Positions 38,772-47,857 of a stretch of 64,000 nucleotides of DNA are shown here, piece by piece. The translations under genes were made by a program, and so were the position numbers. This DNA comes from Helicobacter bilis ATCC 51630 (GTDB lineage: Bacteria > Campylobacterota > Campylobacteria > Campylobacterales > Helicobacteraceae): NCBI RefSeq assembly GCF_000686565.1, contig NZ_JMKW01000008.1, positions 1-64,000 of the forward strand, written 5' to 3'. The notes under the pieces are model-generated. The model was not told where the DNA came from. It searched no databases and saw only the letters and a program-made list of their open reading frames with translations. The first letter of the stretch is position 1, and each line of letters begins with the position of its first letter.

Positions 38772-39812
38772 CTAGCAAGTTTTACATGATTTGGTGTCGT
38801 GTTTGTGTGAATTTTGCATAAAATCATCATGCCATCGCTTCATAAGTAAAAAGCACATAATAATCACAACGCCAAGAAATACACCAAAAAGATATACGAG
38901 CGGGTAGAATGCCCTAAACCACACTAGCACAACACAACACACAATCATGCCAATGAATACAAAGATTCTAGGGAGTGAAAAACTAAGCTCAAAACCTAAA
39001 CTCGCCTTTGATAAATCAAGCAGCTTTAATCTCTCTTTGCTTTTTTCTTTTTTGCTTTGCTTTGTGTTGGGATTAGATTCTGTTGTTTGAGTGTTGTTTT
39101 GGGTATTTGGGGGGATTGAAGAAACTTTATTTATGGAATCTTTGCTTAGTTTAGATTCTATATTGTTCATATTAGATATTTCGCTTCGCTCAATATGACA
39201 AGGTTTAGAATCTAGATTTTGTTTGCCTTGTGTTTTAAGCTCTGCACTCTGCTCATAAGGAATAGAATCTAAATTCTGTTTTAAAGATTTGCTAGATATT
39301 TCCCTTTCACTTTGGTTAATATGACAATTATTAAATTCTAAATTCTGTGCTGTATGGGTTGGGGTGTTTTGTGTAGATTCTAAATTCTCATTATCTTGCA
39401 CCCCTACGCCCTGCACCCGCCCAAATGGTTGAGATTCTAAAATCTTGCTATTTTGCGTCCTAAACTCCGCAGTCCGCCCATTTGGATAAGATTCTGTGTT
39501 ATGCTTAGAATCTTGTGAGATAACTTTTTGTGTAATATCTTGCATTTCATCATCATATTTGCTTGCGTATTTGAGTAGTTTTTCTTCTGTGTCGGCTTCT
39601 TGTATCTTTTGTGTAATCTTTGTGCGGATAGACTGAAATGTTACTATCATAAGTAGTATATAAGATAAGCAGCCACAAAGAAGTGAGAATATCCACTCAC
39701 TACGCATAATACACACACTTACAATACCAAGCATAACGCTACTAAAAAGCAGAATAACGACTATCTTTTGTCGCAAAGATAATGCGTTCAAAATATATGA
39801 TGATAATGACAT
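38772..39812 (-). CDS. Membrane protein with repeat-derived central linker
   Basis: A 346-residue protein with two N-terminal membrane helices (residues about 15-60), a cytoplasmic coiled region (EADTEEKLLKYASKY), a long low-complexity linker (residues about 100-255), and two C-terminal helices (about 280-325) with a cysteine-ending tail (SCKTC). The linker holds in-frame copies of dispersed repeats, including CHIERSEISN, also found in CcoI. AAGGG precedes the ATG. Family unknown; it lies between bamA and a Sel1-like gene. Confidence 0.7.
   Translation of the reverse strand: MSLSSYILNALSLRQKIVVILLFSSVMLGIVSVCIMRSEWIFSLLCGCLSYILLMIVTFQSIRTKITQKIQEADTEEKLLKYASKYDDEMQDITQKVISQDSKHNTESYPNGRTAEFRTQNSKILESQPFGRVQGVGVQDNENLESTQNTPTHTAQNLEFNNCHINQSEREISSKSLKQNLDSIPYEQSAELKTQGKQNLDSKPCHIERSEISNMNNIESKLSKDSINKVSSIPPNTQNNTQTTESNPNTKQSKKEKSKERLKLLDLSKASLGFELSFSLPRIFVFIGMIVCCVVLVWFRAFYPLVYLFGVFLGVVIIMCFLLMKRWHDDFMQNSHKHDTKSCKTC
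39150..39221 (-). repeat. 72-base dispersed repeat, copy A
   Basis: This segment is the same length as 43643-43714 inside ccoI and identical at about 64 of 72 positions by hand alignment. In both genes it is read in the same frame as a C-x-I-E-R-S-E-I-S-N-M-x-N-I-E-S-K peptide. A more degenerate second unit lies at about 39292-39346, matching one at about 43713-43774. Confidence 0.8.
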
Positions 39813-39887
39813 ATAAACCCTTGCAAACTTATCCGCACACTTTCAAAACAGCTTTTAGAATCCGCATTATACATAGGAATACAAAGA

Positions 39888-42488
39888 TTAGAATCTAGTC
39901 CCCATAGTAAATTCAAAAAAGCTAGGATAGTTTGTAAGATAGCCACCACTTGCACGAATGTCATTTGCTGTGCCATAGCTAAAGATTTTGCTAGGTCCTA
40001 TACCCATAGGGTCTGTTGGTCCATACCATAGCATAGGGATTACTATTACAATGGGTCCCATAGGCGATACCCATTCGACTGCGACACCTGCTGCACCCCT
40101 TGCTAATATACTTGAGTTGCCATAAATTGTGCCGTATTGCTTAAAGTTTGCCGCACCATTTGCACCATGATAGGTCAAGATCCCATAATCTGCATATAAG
40201 GCTACACGCATTTTTGCACTAGGGATTAAGCCATAGCTAAGCTCTACTGAATTTGTAAAGATTCCATCACCACCAACGCGTAAGCCATCAATGTCTAGCG
40301 GTGTAATAGAATAGCTTGAATATCCCCTGATTGTGCCTACACCACCCATATAGAAAGTATCATTAAGCGGTAAAAAGTGATTTCGACTATAGCGGAAGAG
40401 ATAGCCCCCTTGTGCCTTATATCGTGCGATTAAATCGATTTTAGTCCATTTACTAATATCAAAATAGAATCCAGTCTTAGCATACAGCTTTGTATAATAC
40501 ACATCACCACCGATACCTGCGATATTTAAAGAAAGCGTTGTAGAGTTACCATTCTTAGGAAAATAGTAGTCATCTGTGTTATCAAATACAAGGCTTGGGG
40601 TAATAGAGCTTTTAATAGGTGCATTATCCCAACCAGAATAGCTTCTATCCCATAAGCCTTGTGTGCGGTATTTTAGAAATTCTTTGTTCGTGATGGTGTT
40701 ACTACAAGAGCCAACGGCAGTGCAATCCTCTGTTTGTCCCGCATTTGTCTTTCCGTCCCAATTTGGATTATTAATTGTGTAATCAATATTTCCAGAATCA
40801 TAATACTTTTGATACTGCGGTTGGGCTTGTCCTGTGTAAAGATTGTAGAATCCAAAGGTATCTGTTTTATTAATATCATAGCCTACATTAAGCCTTAAAG
40901 TAGGAAGTAATAATCGCCCAACAGTGAAGCCACCACCTACGCTTTGCTGCGTATAAACATAGTTAAGATAGCGACTATAATAAAGATTCATAGACAAACT
41001 CCATTTAGAATCTAAGATTCTAGGGTTTGTAAGGCTTAGATTAAAGGCTTGTTGTGTAGCGGTAAAAAAGCTAGTCCTGCTTGTATTATAAAAAGAGAAA
41101 TCGCCCCCAAAGCTTACATTCGCATATAAACTTGCCCCAAAGCCACTACCAAAGAGATTGCGCTCATTTACACTTGCATTTACCATAAGTCCATAAAAGC
41201 TACCATAACCGATACCAAAGGTAAGCTCCCCTGTCCTACCCTCTGTAACATTCACGACTAAATCCATAGAATCTTCGCTAATACGCCTTTCATCAATGCG
41301 GACATTTTCAAAATAGCCAATACGCTTTAATGCGATCTCACTACTTTGAATCTTACCTAGAGAGTAAATATCACCCGGTGCAATGAGAATCTCTCGGCGT
41401 ATGATTCTATCCCCTGTTCGTGTGTTACCTGTGATTAAGACATCATTAATACGCACTTTTTTACCAAAGTCAATGTGAAATACAACTTCTACTTCTTGCT
41501 TTTCTGCATTCTTTTTTAAGTCTGGATTCACCGCAACATAAGCATAACCCAAATCGGCTACTTTTAGCTTTATGCGTTGTGAATCATCTCTTATATTTTG
41601 TATATTAAAGACTTCGCCAATCTTAGCGCTTAAATCTTTTTTTAGCTCTTCTTCTGTGATTTCATCTTTATGCTCACTATCAATTACAAAAGAGATTCCA
41701 CTGACTTTATACTGCTCTCCCTCGCTTACATTGTAGTAAAGCTGTGCTTTGTGATTTGTCATATTGACTGAAAGAAGTGGATTTGACACCTGTGCGTCTA
41801 AAAAACCATTACGCATATAAGAATCTTGTATCCTTAAAGAATCTAACTCAATCTCACCTAGCATAAGCTTACCAGCATTAAGCCCGGGTAGCCAACCCAT
41901 AAAGTCTCTTTGCTTATTCGCACTAAGAGATTCTAGCTTTCTTTTTGGTAGCTTTGTCGCACCTTCATAATAGCTTTTTTCAATGATGATTGTATCCCCA
42001 CGATTAACATTTAGCGTTATTGCTACTGCTCTGCCCTCACTTAGCTCTACTACGCTAGGCTCAATCACACTGCCATAATAGCCCTTATATTCTAACATTT
42101 GCTTTAAGGTCTCAAGGGCTTTATCTAGCTTTATATCATCATAGGTATCGCCCTTTTTGATCCCAAGCTGTCCATAAATTGTCTCTTTTTCACTCTGTGT
42201 GCCATAGCCTTTTAACTCAATACTTGCAATGGCTGGTTTCTCTTTCACAAAAAACTGCAAGACTCCATTATCAAAAGTCGCATAAATATCATTAAAATAG
42301 CCTTGCTTATAAAGGGCTAGGATAGCAGTATCTACCTTGCCATAGTCAAGCTTTTCGCCTGATTTTATATTGATTATATCTTTTGCTAGAGATTCTGACA
42401 TATAAGTCATATTATTCACTTTTACAGATTGTATAACTTCTGCAAAAGATAGACTAAACATACAAAAAATAAGTAATAAAAGACGCAT
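39888..42488 (-). CDS. bamA: Outer membrane assembly factor BamA
   Basis: An 866-residue Omp85 protein: signal peptide (to about SFAEV), five POTRA domains (roughly residues 20-420) and a C-terminal 16-strand barrel with GIGYGSFYGLMV and the lid motif VGGDGIF...ELSYGL, ending in FTMGTRF. It inserts beta-barrel proteins into the outer membrane. GGGAG precedes the ATG. It lies downstream of ccoI with a 74-base gap. Confidence 0.95.
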   Translation of the reverse strand: MRLLLLIFCMFSLSFAEVIQSVKVNNMTYMSESLAKDIINIKSGEKLDYGKVDTAILALYKQGYFNDIYATFDNGVLQFFVKEKPAIASIELKGYGTQSEKETIYGQLGIKKGDTYDDIKLDKALETLKQMLEYKGYYGSVIEPSVVELSEGRAVAITLNVNRGDTIIIEKSYYEGATKLPKRKLESLSANKQRDFMGWLPGLNAGKLMLGEIELDSLRIQDSYMRNGFLDAQVSNPLLSVNMTNHKAQLYYNVSEGEQYKVSGISFVIDSEHKDEITEEELKKDLSAKIGEVFNIQNIRDDSQRIKLKVADLGYAYVAVNPDLKKNAEKQEVEVVFHIDFGKKVRINDVLITGNTRTGDRIIRREILIAPGDIYSLGKIQSSEIALKRIGYFENVRIDERRISEDSMDLVVNVTEGRTGELTFGIGYGSFYGLMVNASVNERNLFGSGFGASLYANVSFGGDFSFYNTSRTSFFTATQQAFNLSLTNPRILDSKWSLSMNLYYSRYLNYVYTQQSVGGGFTVGRLLLPTLRLNVGYDINKTDTFGFYNLYTGQAQPQYQKYYDSGNIDYTINNPNWDGKTNAGQTEDCTAVGSCSNTITNKEFLKYRTQGLWDRSYSGWDNAPIKSSITPSLVFDNTDDYYFPKNGNSTTLSLNIAGIGGDVYYTKLYAKTGFYFDISKWTKIDLIARYKAQGGYLFRYSRNHFLPLNDTFYMGGVGTIRGYSSYSITPLDIDGLRVGGDGIFTNSVELSYGLIPSAKMRVALYADYGILTYHGANGAANFKQYGTIYGNSSILARGAAGVAVEWVSPMGPIVIVIPMLWYGPTDPMGIGPSKIFSYGTANDIRASGGYLTNYPSFFEFTMGTRF

Positions 42489-42562
42489 AATGCTCCCAAT
42501 ATTTTCAAAAAAGATTCAATAACTTACAAAAAAGCTAAAATTATAGCGGATTAAAAACAATA

Positions 42563-45424
42563 TTAAAGCCTACTTTTGTAGAGTCGTAATGAATTTAGCA
42601 CAACACATAATGAACTCAAACTCATAAATGCCGCCGCAAATAATGGAATCACAAAGCCAAAAAATGCAAGCGGAATGGCTAAGACATTATAAACTAAACT
42701 CATGAGTAGATTGCCTTTTATAATACGCAGTGTTTTATGTGCGATTTTAAAGGCTTTTGAAAGGCTTTTTAGACTATCATCAAGGATAATCACATCGCTA
42801 TATTGTAGGGCAATCTCGCTACCACTCCCCATAGCAATGCCAACTTGTGCGTATTTTAATGCAAGTGAGTCATTTAAACCATCGCCAATCATAACGACAT
42901 TATGCCCTTTTGCTATTAAATCTTTCACAAACTCTGCCTTTTGCAAGGGCGTTTTTGAATGTTTATAGTCTTTGATATGCAACTCTTGTGCTACTTTTTT
43001 CACAACACTTTCTCTATCGCCACTAAGAATGCTTACTTTCTTTTTATAACTATGAAGAAGCAAGATAAGATCTTTTGCTCCATCTTTTATAGAATCTTTT
43101 AAGCCAAATCTATATGCAAGAGTGTAGCTTTTTTCATTCTCTAATTTATAGGCAATGAAGCATTCTGTTATATCATCGTCTGTGTCTGTCTTGTTTGAAT
43201 CTCTATCATTGTATAGACTAACTCCCATTTTTTCCATATATGCCCTACTACCACCTATAATATGTGTATTGTTATAATAGGATTCAAATCCATTACCTGC
43301 AATAAGTGAAAAGTCTTTAAAATTATATGTATTTGCTAAATCTTTTAATAAATCTAATTCTGCATTATCCTTATATAAAGATTGCAATATAGCTTTTGCG
43401 ATTGTGTGGTTGTTGTGTTTGAGTAAAGCATATAGAAATCCTTTTTCTTTCTGCTTTACCTGCGTTGTCTCTTTACTAAAGAAACTGCGGCTTTGTTTTG
43501 TTTTGGTGCTTGTTGTAGATTCTATATCCTTGTCATTTTTGCGAGTGTGGGCAAAATCCTTGCGGATTATGCGAGACGAAGTCGAAAAATCTCTTTTAGA
43601 ATCTTTAGTTACAGAATCTGTATCAATAGAATCTATGCTTTGTTTAGATTCTATATTTTCCATATTAGATATTTCGCTACGCTCAATACGACAAGAGTGA
43701 GAATCTAGGTTTTGAGATATTTCCCCTTCGCTTTGCTCAAGGTCAATATGACAATTTTTAGAATCTAAGTTTTGATTTATCTTGCTTTGTTTCATATAAC
43801 AATCTTTAGAATCTAAAGCACAACCCCCAAGCAATTCCTTAAAACCGCTATATTTCTTTATGCTTACTACACTCATATTTCCTTGTGTGAGTGTGCCTGT
43901 CTTATCAAAGATTATAGAATCTGCTTTTGCTAAGGATTCTAAAAAGTCAGCCTTTGTGTAGATAATGTGATTTTTAAAGCCTACATTTAAGCCCACTACA
44001 CTAGCAATAGGCGTAGCAAGAGCTAACGCACAAGGACAAGCAATCACAATCACAGATACCGCAATAAGCAAGGCATACTCAAAGCCATGCTGTGTGAAAA
44101 AATAGTAGTAGCAAAAACTACATAAAGCAATGCTTAAGACAATGCGGCTAAACTTCCCAGCGATTTTAAAAGCAGTCGTTGCAATTTGTGGCGTGCTAAA
44201 CTCACTCTCTTTTAAAAGCCTTGCTAATTTACTCATGCTAGAATCTTCAAAGCTTTTTTGTGCCTTGTAGATAAGTGGCTTATCAAGGGCAATCGCCCCC
44301 GCCATAATCTCTTCATTCACTTCTTTTGTGATAGCTACACTCTCACCGCTAATATTAGCATAATCTAAATGTGCGTTTGGACTAAGCAAGATTCCATCAA
44401 CACAAAGCATTTCTCCAGCTAACACAAGCAAGGTATCTCCAGCCTTTATATCATATACTGATACTATCTCGCCACTCTCTCTTCTTGCCTCAAGCGGTAG
44501 TATCGCATTTAATTTACAGAGATTATCATTTGCCCTTTTTTGACTTAAAGATTCTAAAAATTTCGCACTTAGCACAAATAAAATAATCATACACACAGAT
44601 TCAAAATAAGTATGCCCGCTCCCACTAAGCCACGCATAAATCGAGTAGCAATACACAAGGGTTGTGCCAGTTATTACAAGCATTTCCATGCCTATTACGC
44701 CATTTTTTAGCCCCTTATATGCTTGTTTATAAAAATCACTCGCACAAAAGAAAAGCACAGGTGTAGCAAGGATAAAACTCGCAAGATTTAAAATATTACT
44801 TGATATAGAATCTATCCCAGAGAAAAAGCCACTATACTGCCCTACATTTACCCACATAACATTCATCGCACAAAATATTGCTACGGCTAGTTTAATGTAG
44901 TATTCCCTATTTCTCACATTATCATTTTGCTCCCTATCTTGTGGGTCATAAACAATAGCCTTATAGCCTATCTTTGCAACCTCATCATAGATTTGCTGAA
45001 AGCTTGTTTCATTTGGATCAAAAAGTATTTTTGCCTTATGTGTAGTGTAGTTTATCTTTAGTTCTTTTATACCTTTAATCTTTGCTAAAATCTGCTCATT
45101 TAGCCATACACATGCTGCACATACAACGCCCTCTATTATGAAATGCACTTCCTTTAAGCCATTGGAATCTTTTAGATATTTTTGTGTGAAATTTATAGAG
45201 TTAAAGTTTGTAGCCACTTTAGAATCTTGTAGCTTCTTTGTTTGCAGTGTATTATCGCCTAGCTTTGTATAAAAAGATTCTAAATTGCATGATTTTAAAA
45301 GCGAATAGGCAAGCTCGCAGCCATTACAGCAAAAATATAAAGTGTCATTAGATTCTGTATCTTTTACTTCTTTTAATGCGTCTTTATTATATACTTGCTT
45401 ACAATGAGAGCATGGAATCTGCAT
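42563..45424 (-). CDS. ccoI: CcoI/FixI-type copper-transporting P-type ATPase with long insert
   Basis: A 953-residue P1B ATPase. The N-terminus has a CPF-like cysteine module (PCSHCKQVY ... FCCNGCELAY), then an HMA domain (GVVCAACVWLNEQIL), eight membrane helices with VIACPCALALATP, the phosphorylation motif DKTGTL, and GDGLNDSLAL. This is the CcoI/FixI pattern that supplies copper to cbb3 oxidase. Residues about 534-655, between the phosphorylation site and the N-domain HTIAKAI motif, form a long low-complexity insert made of dispersed repeats. No ccoNOQP is visible here. Confidence 0.88.
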   Translation of the reverse strand: MQIPCSHCKQVYNKDALKEVKDTESNDTLYFCCNGCELAYSLLKSCNLESFYTKLGDNTLQTKKLQDSKVATNFNSINFTQKYLKDSNGLKEVHFIIEGVVCAACVWLNEQILAKIKGIKELKINYTTHKAKILFDPNETSFQQIYDEVAKIGYKAIVYDPQDREQNDNVRNREYYIKLAVAIFCAMNVMWVNVGQYSGFFSGIDSISSNILNLASFILATPVLFFCASDFYKQAYKGLKNGVIGMEMLVITGTTLVYCYSIYAWLSGSGHTYFESVCMIILFVLSAKFLESLSQKRANDNLCKLNAILPLEARRESGEIVSVYDIKAGDTLLVLAGEMLCVDGILLSPNAHLDYANISGESVAITKEVNEEIMAGAIALDKPLIYKAQKSFEDSSMSKLARLLKESEFSTPQIATTAFKIAGKFSRIVLSIALCSFCYYYFFTQHGFEYALLIAVSVIVIACPCALALATPIASVVGLNVGFKNHIIYTKADFLESLAKADSIIFDKTGTLTQGNMSVVSIKKYSGFKELLGGCALDSKDCYMKQSKINQNLDSKNCHIDLEQSEGEISQNLDSHSCRIERSEISNMENIESKQSIDSIDTDSVTKDSKRDFSTSSRIIRKDFAHTRKNDKDIESTTSTKTKQSRSFFSKETTQVKQKEKGFLYALLKHNNHTIAKAILQSLYKDNAELDLLKDLANTYNFKDFSLIAGNGFESYYNNTHIIGGSRAYMEKMGVSLYNDRDSNKTDTDDDITECFIAYKLENEKSYTLAYRFGLKDSIKDGAKDLILLLHSYKKKVSILSGDRESVVKKVAQELHIKDYKHSKTPLQKAEFVKDLIAKGHNVVMIGDGLNDSLALKYAQVGIAMGSGSEIALQYSDVIILDDSLKSLSKAFKIAHKTLRIIKGNLLMSLVYNVLAIPLAFFGFVIPLFAAAFMSLSSLCVVLNSLRLYKSRL
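43643..43714 (-). repeat. 72-base dispersed repeat, copy B, inside ccoI
   Basis: Equal in length and about 64/72 identical to 39150-39221. It lies inside the loop insert of the ATPase and is translated in the same frame. A second, more diverged unit follows, and a different repeat family (encoding a K-R-D-F-S-T-S-S-R-I-I-R-K-D-F-A stretch) lies at about 43528-43605. Confidence 0.8.
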
Positions 45425-45611
45425 ATTCTGCCTTTATCTTTAATAAATGAATTTTACAATAAAAATTTTAGTATTGTTTTACTTGCTTATTGCCTTGTGT
45501 GTTTATTGATTTTGCTTGATTGCTTTTTACTATCATAGTATGTTTGGTTTAGATTTTGGAAAGAAGAGTTTAATTTTGGGAAAATATTTATAAAAATTCA
45601 TAGTTTTGTGA

Positions 45612-45617
45612 TAGAAT
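45612..45617 (+). promoter_or_regulatory. Predicted -10 box of rpsP operon
   Basis: TAGAAT preceded by TGA lies 33 bases upstream of the rpsP ATG, followed by an AT-rich leader ending in TAAGGAA. Confidence 0.5.
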
Positions 45618-45649
45618 AGCGAAAATTTTTTTCATTTATAAGGAATACA

Positions 45650-45877
45650 ATGGCAACAGTAATTAGATTAACACGAATGGGTCGTAAGAAAAAACCATTT
45701 TATAGAATAGTAGTTACAGATTCAAGAAAAAGACGAGATGGTGGTTGGATTGAATCTATTGGTTTTTATAACCCTGTGGCTAATCCAGCAGTTGTAAAGC
45801 TAGATAGAGAGCGACTAGAATATTGGAAAAGTGTCGGTGCAAAAATGAGTGAAAGAGTTGCGATTTTGAGCAAATAA
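45650..45877 (+). CDS. rpsP: 30S ribosomal protein S16
   Basis: A 75-residue S16: [39 protein letters not shown] and a C-terminal [16 protein letters not shown] precedes the ATG. First gene of rpsP-khpA-rimM. Confidence 0.97.
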   Translation: MATVIRLTRMGRKKKPFYRIVVTDSRKRRDGGWIESIGFYNPVANPAVVKLDRERLEYWKSVGAKMSERVAILSK

Positions 45878-45881
45878 TTAT

Positions 45882-46184
45882 ATGGCAGTAAGTAGTATGC
45901 AAAAGTTTTCTGTGCAAGACTTCTTAGAAAAATATGTTAAGAAAATTGTAAAATATCCAGATGATGTGGCGATTACCACGAGTGCAGGAAAACATTCTGA
46001 CTATATGATTTGCATTCAAGTTGCAAACGAAGATATAGGTAAGATAATAGGCAAAGATGGCAAAATGGTAAGTGCTTTGAAGAATGTCGTTTCTGCATGT
46101 AAGGCAAAGGATAATGTCTCATACGAGCTTGTAGTCGTAGCCCATGATAGCACAAATCCATGTGGTAATGCAAAGTCGCAATAA
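45882..46184 (+). CDS. khpA: KH-domain RNA-binding protein KhpA
   Basis: A 100-residue single KH-domain protein with the core V-A-N-E-D-I-G-K-I-I-G-K-D-G-K-M (G-K-x-G loop). KhpA partners with KhpB or binds small RNAs in other bacteria. It starts four bases after rpsP. Confidence 0.88.
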   Translation: MAVSSMQKFSVQDFLEKYVKKIVKYPDDVAITTSAGKHSDYMICIQVANEDIGKIIGKDGKMVSALKNVVSACKAKDNVSYELVVVAHDSTNPCGNAKSQ

Positions 46185-46196
46185 TTTTGGATTCTA

Positions 46197-46862
46197 ATGC
46201 CCCTTAATCATGCAAAATACATAGAATCTTTACCGCACTTCACACCATCAAATATGGTTGTTGTCGGCAAGTTTGGCAGAAGTGTAGGATTAAAAGGCGG
46301 TATTCGCGCTACGATACTAACAGATTTTCCCGAGATTTTAGCTAGTGGCAATGTATTTTATGTGGAATACATAGATAAGCTTTCATCTATTCTATCTGAT
46401 CCTAATAAGCTAGATTCTAACAACACAAGCAAAACACAGAATAAGACTGATTTAATAGCTACAAAACATAATCCCACACAAGAGAACACAAGGGCATATT
46501 TGCCCCTAATACTCAAAACTTTTCATTCCACAAAAAAGGTTATAGAATTTAAAGAAATCATAAGACGCGAAGAAGCAGAACTTTTATGCAATATGCTTTT
46601 TTATAGCACACTTGATGATACAAGAGAGCTATGTACGCTAGAAAAAGATGAGTTTTTCTACTTTGATATTATCGGCATGTGCGTAGTAGAAGATGGCATA
46701 AATCTTGGCATTGTAAAAGACATACAAGAGATAGCAAATACACATTATCTCGTGCTTGATAAGCATTTTTTGATACCTTATATTGACCGCTATGTGCTTT
46801 CAGTTGATTTAGAAAATAGGCAAATAATCACAAAAGACGCACACTTTTTACGCATGGCTTGA
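46197..46862 (+). CDS. rimM: 16S rRNA processing protein RimM
   Basis: A 221-residue 30S maturation factor: VVVGKFGRSVGLKGGIRATIL at the N-terminal domain and DEFFYFDIIGM plus GIVKDIQEIANTHYLVLDK in the PRC-barrel domain. A Thr/Asn/Lys-rich insertion (residues about 70-100) lengthens it beyond the usual roughly 170-180. Start ATG 46197 has no clear site, so an internal ATG is possible. trmD and rplS do not follow. Confidence 0.9.
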   Translation: MPLNHAKYIESLPHFTPSNMVVVGKFGRSVGLKGGIRATILTDFPEILASGNVFYVEYIDKLSSILSDPNKLDSNNTSKTQNKTDLIATKHNPTQENTRAYLPLILKTFHSTKKVIEFKEIIRREEAELLCNMLFYSTLDDTRELCTLEKDEFFYFDIIGMCVVEDGINLGIVKDIQEIANTHYLVLDKHFLIPYIDRYVLSVDLENRQIITKDAHFLRMA

Positions 46863-47109
46863 ATTTTAAATTTGAACACCAGTATCATCAATGTTTATAT
46901 CACTATGGCAATCAAGCGTGATTAAAGTGGATTAGTGGTGTTAAAATTATGTTATTTTTAGATTGGGCAAATGTGGTAGCAAAATAAAATGAAGTATGTG
47001 GCAGAAAAATACTAAAGAGAGATGATAATGTCAGCTTATCGCGTTGACTCCTAAACTAATAGAGCTAATTGGGAAATAAAAGTCCTGAATGCTGTGTAGA
47101 AGCCAATTT

Positions 47110-47671
47110 TTATGTGTCTGTTCTATAAATTGCTGCGTAAAATATCCAAAAAACTCTATTGAGCATGTTTAAAAAAATAGGCTTTCCAGCGATGAGATAC
47201 AAAAGAGCTAAAACTCCATACACATAAGGGGCATTCTGCTCCCCAAAAGTTGTCAAGTGCAACGCCCCCATACATAAGCCAAAAATCCCTATAAGTGTGA
47301 GGATAAACGCAGATTCTAAAAATACAAAGCCCTTTTGTGATTGTGGCGTTTGCGTGGAAACTACAAATGTAGAATCTTGGGGCGAAGTGAGCCTAGCCTG
47401 TGGCTCAATGGCGTAAATTGTGGATTTAGCAAGGCTTAAATCACTTGTTGAAAGATAGAGTGTGTTGGTGTTAAAATCAACATTTGCCTTACTCACTTGT
47501 GGCAGGGCGTTTAGAGAGTCTTCTATGCGTGAAGCACAGCTTGGACAATCAAGCCCAGAGATTGAAAGCGTATAATCTTTATATGGGGTTTGCTAAAGTG
47601 CTACCTTGTGTTAAATCTTCATCATCTGCTAAAAATGCTTGAGTTGTAGCTGATATTGTTTGCCTATCCAT
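47110..47671 (-). pseudogene. Broken P1B-type metal ATPase (CadA/ZntA-like) N-terminus
   Basis: ATG 47671 with an AAAAAAGG site starts a frame that ends at a TAA about 30 codons on. A shifted frame then gives DYTLSISGLDCPSCASRIED (a heavy-metal-associated domain with C-x-x-C), followed by two or three membrane helices (ALLYLIAGKPIFLNML) before ending abruptly at YRTDT. The phosphorylation and ATP domains are missing. A frameshift plus 3' truncation makes it non-functional. It sits where trmD would be expected. Confidence 0.75.
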
Positions 47672-47737
47672 TTGCAATGCCTTTTTTATTCATATCGTGG
47701 TATCAATTTTTAGGCATTATTCCATATATTTGTAAAT

Positions 47738-47760
47738 ATACATATAGGGGGTATATGTAT
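47738..47760. promoter_or_regulatory. Perfect 9-5-9 palindrome, possible metal-regulator operator
   Basis: ATACATATA and TATATGTAT form perfect inverted arms around five G residues, 66 bases upstream of the broken metal-ATPase start. A G-tract flanked by AT-rich inverted arms resembles operators of the CsoR/RcnR/FrmR family of metal sensors. No regulator gene of that type is visible in the window. Confidence 0.4.
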
Positions 47761-47857
47761 TAAGGATTCTAGAATCATTATTGCCCTATCCAAACACAGC
47801 AATCAAGTCAGCTTTTAATAGGCTACCATAAACCCATTATTGATTTTCTTATTGAAT

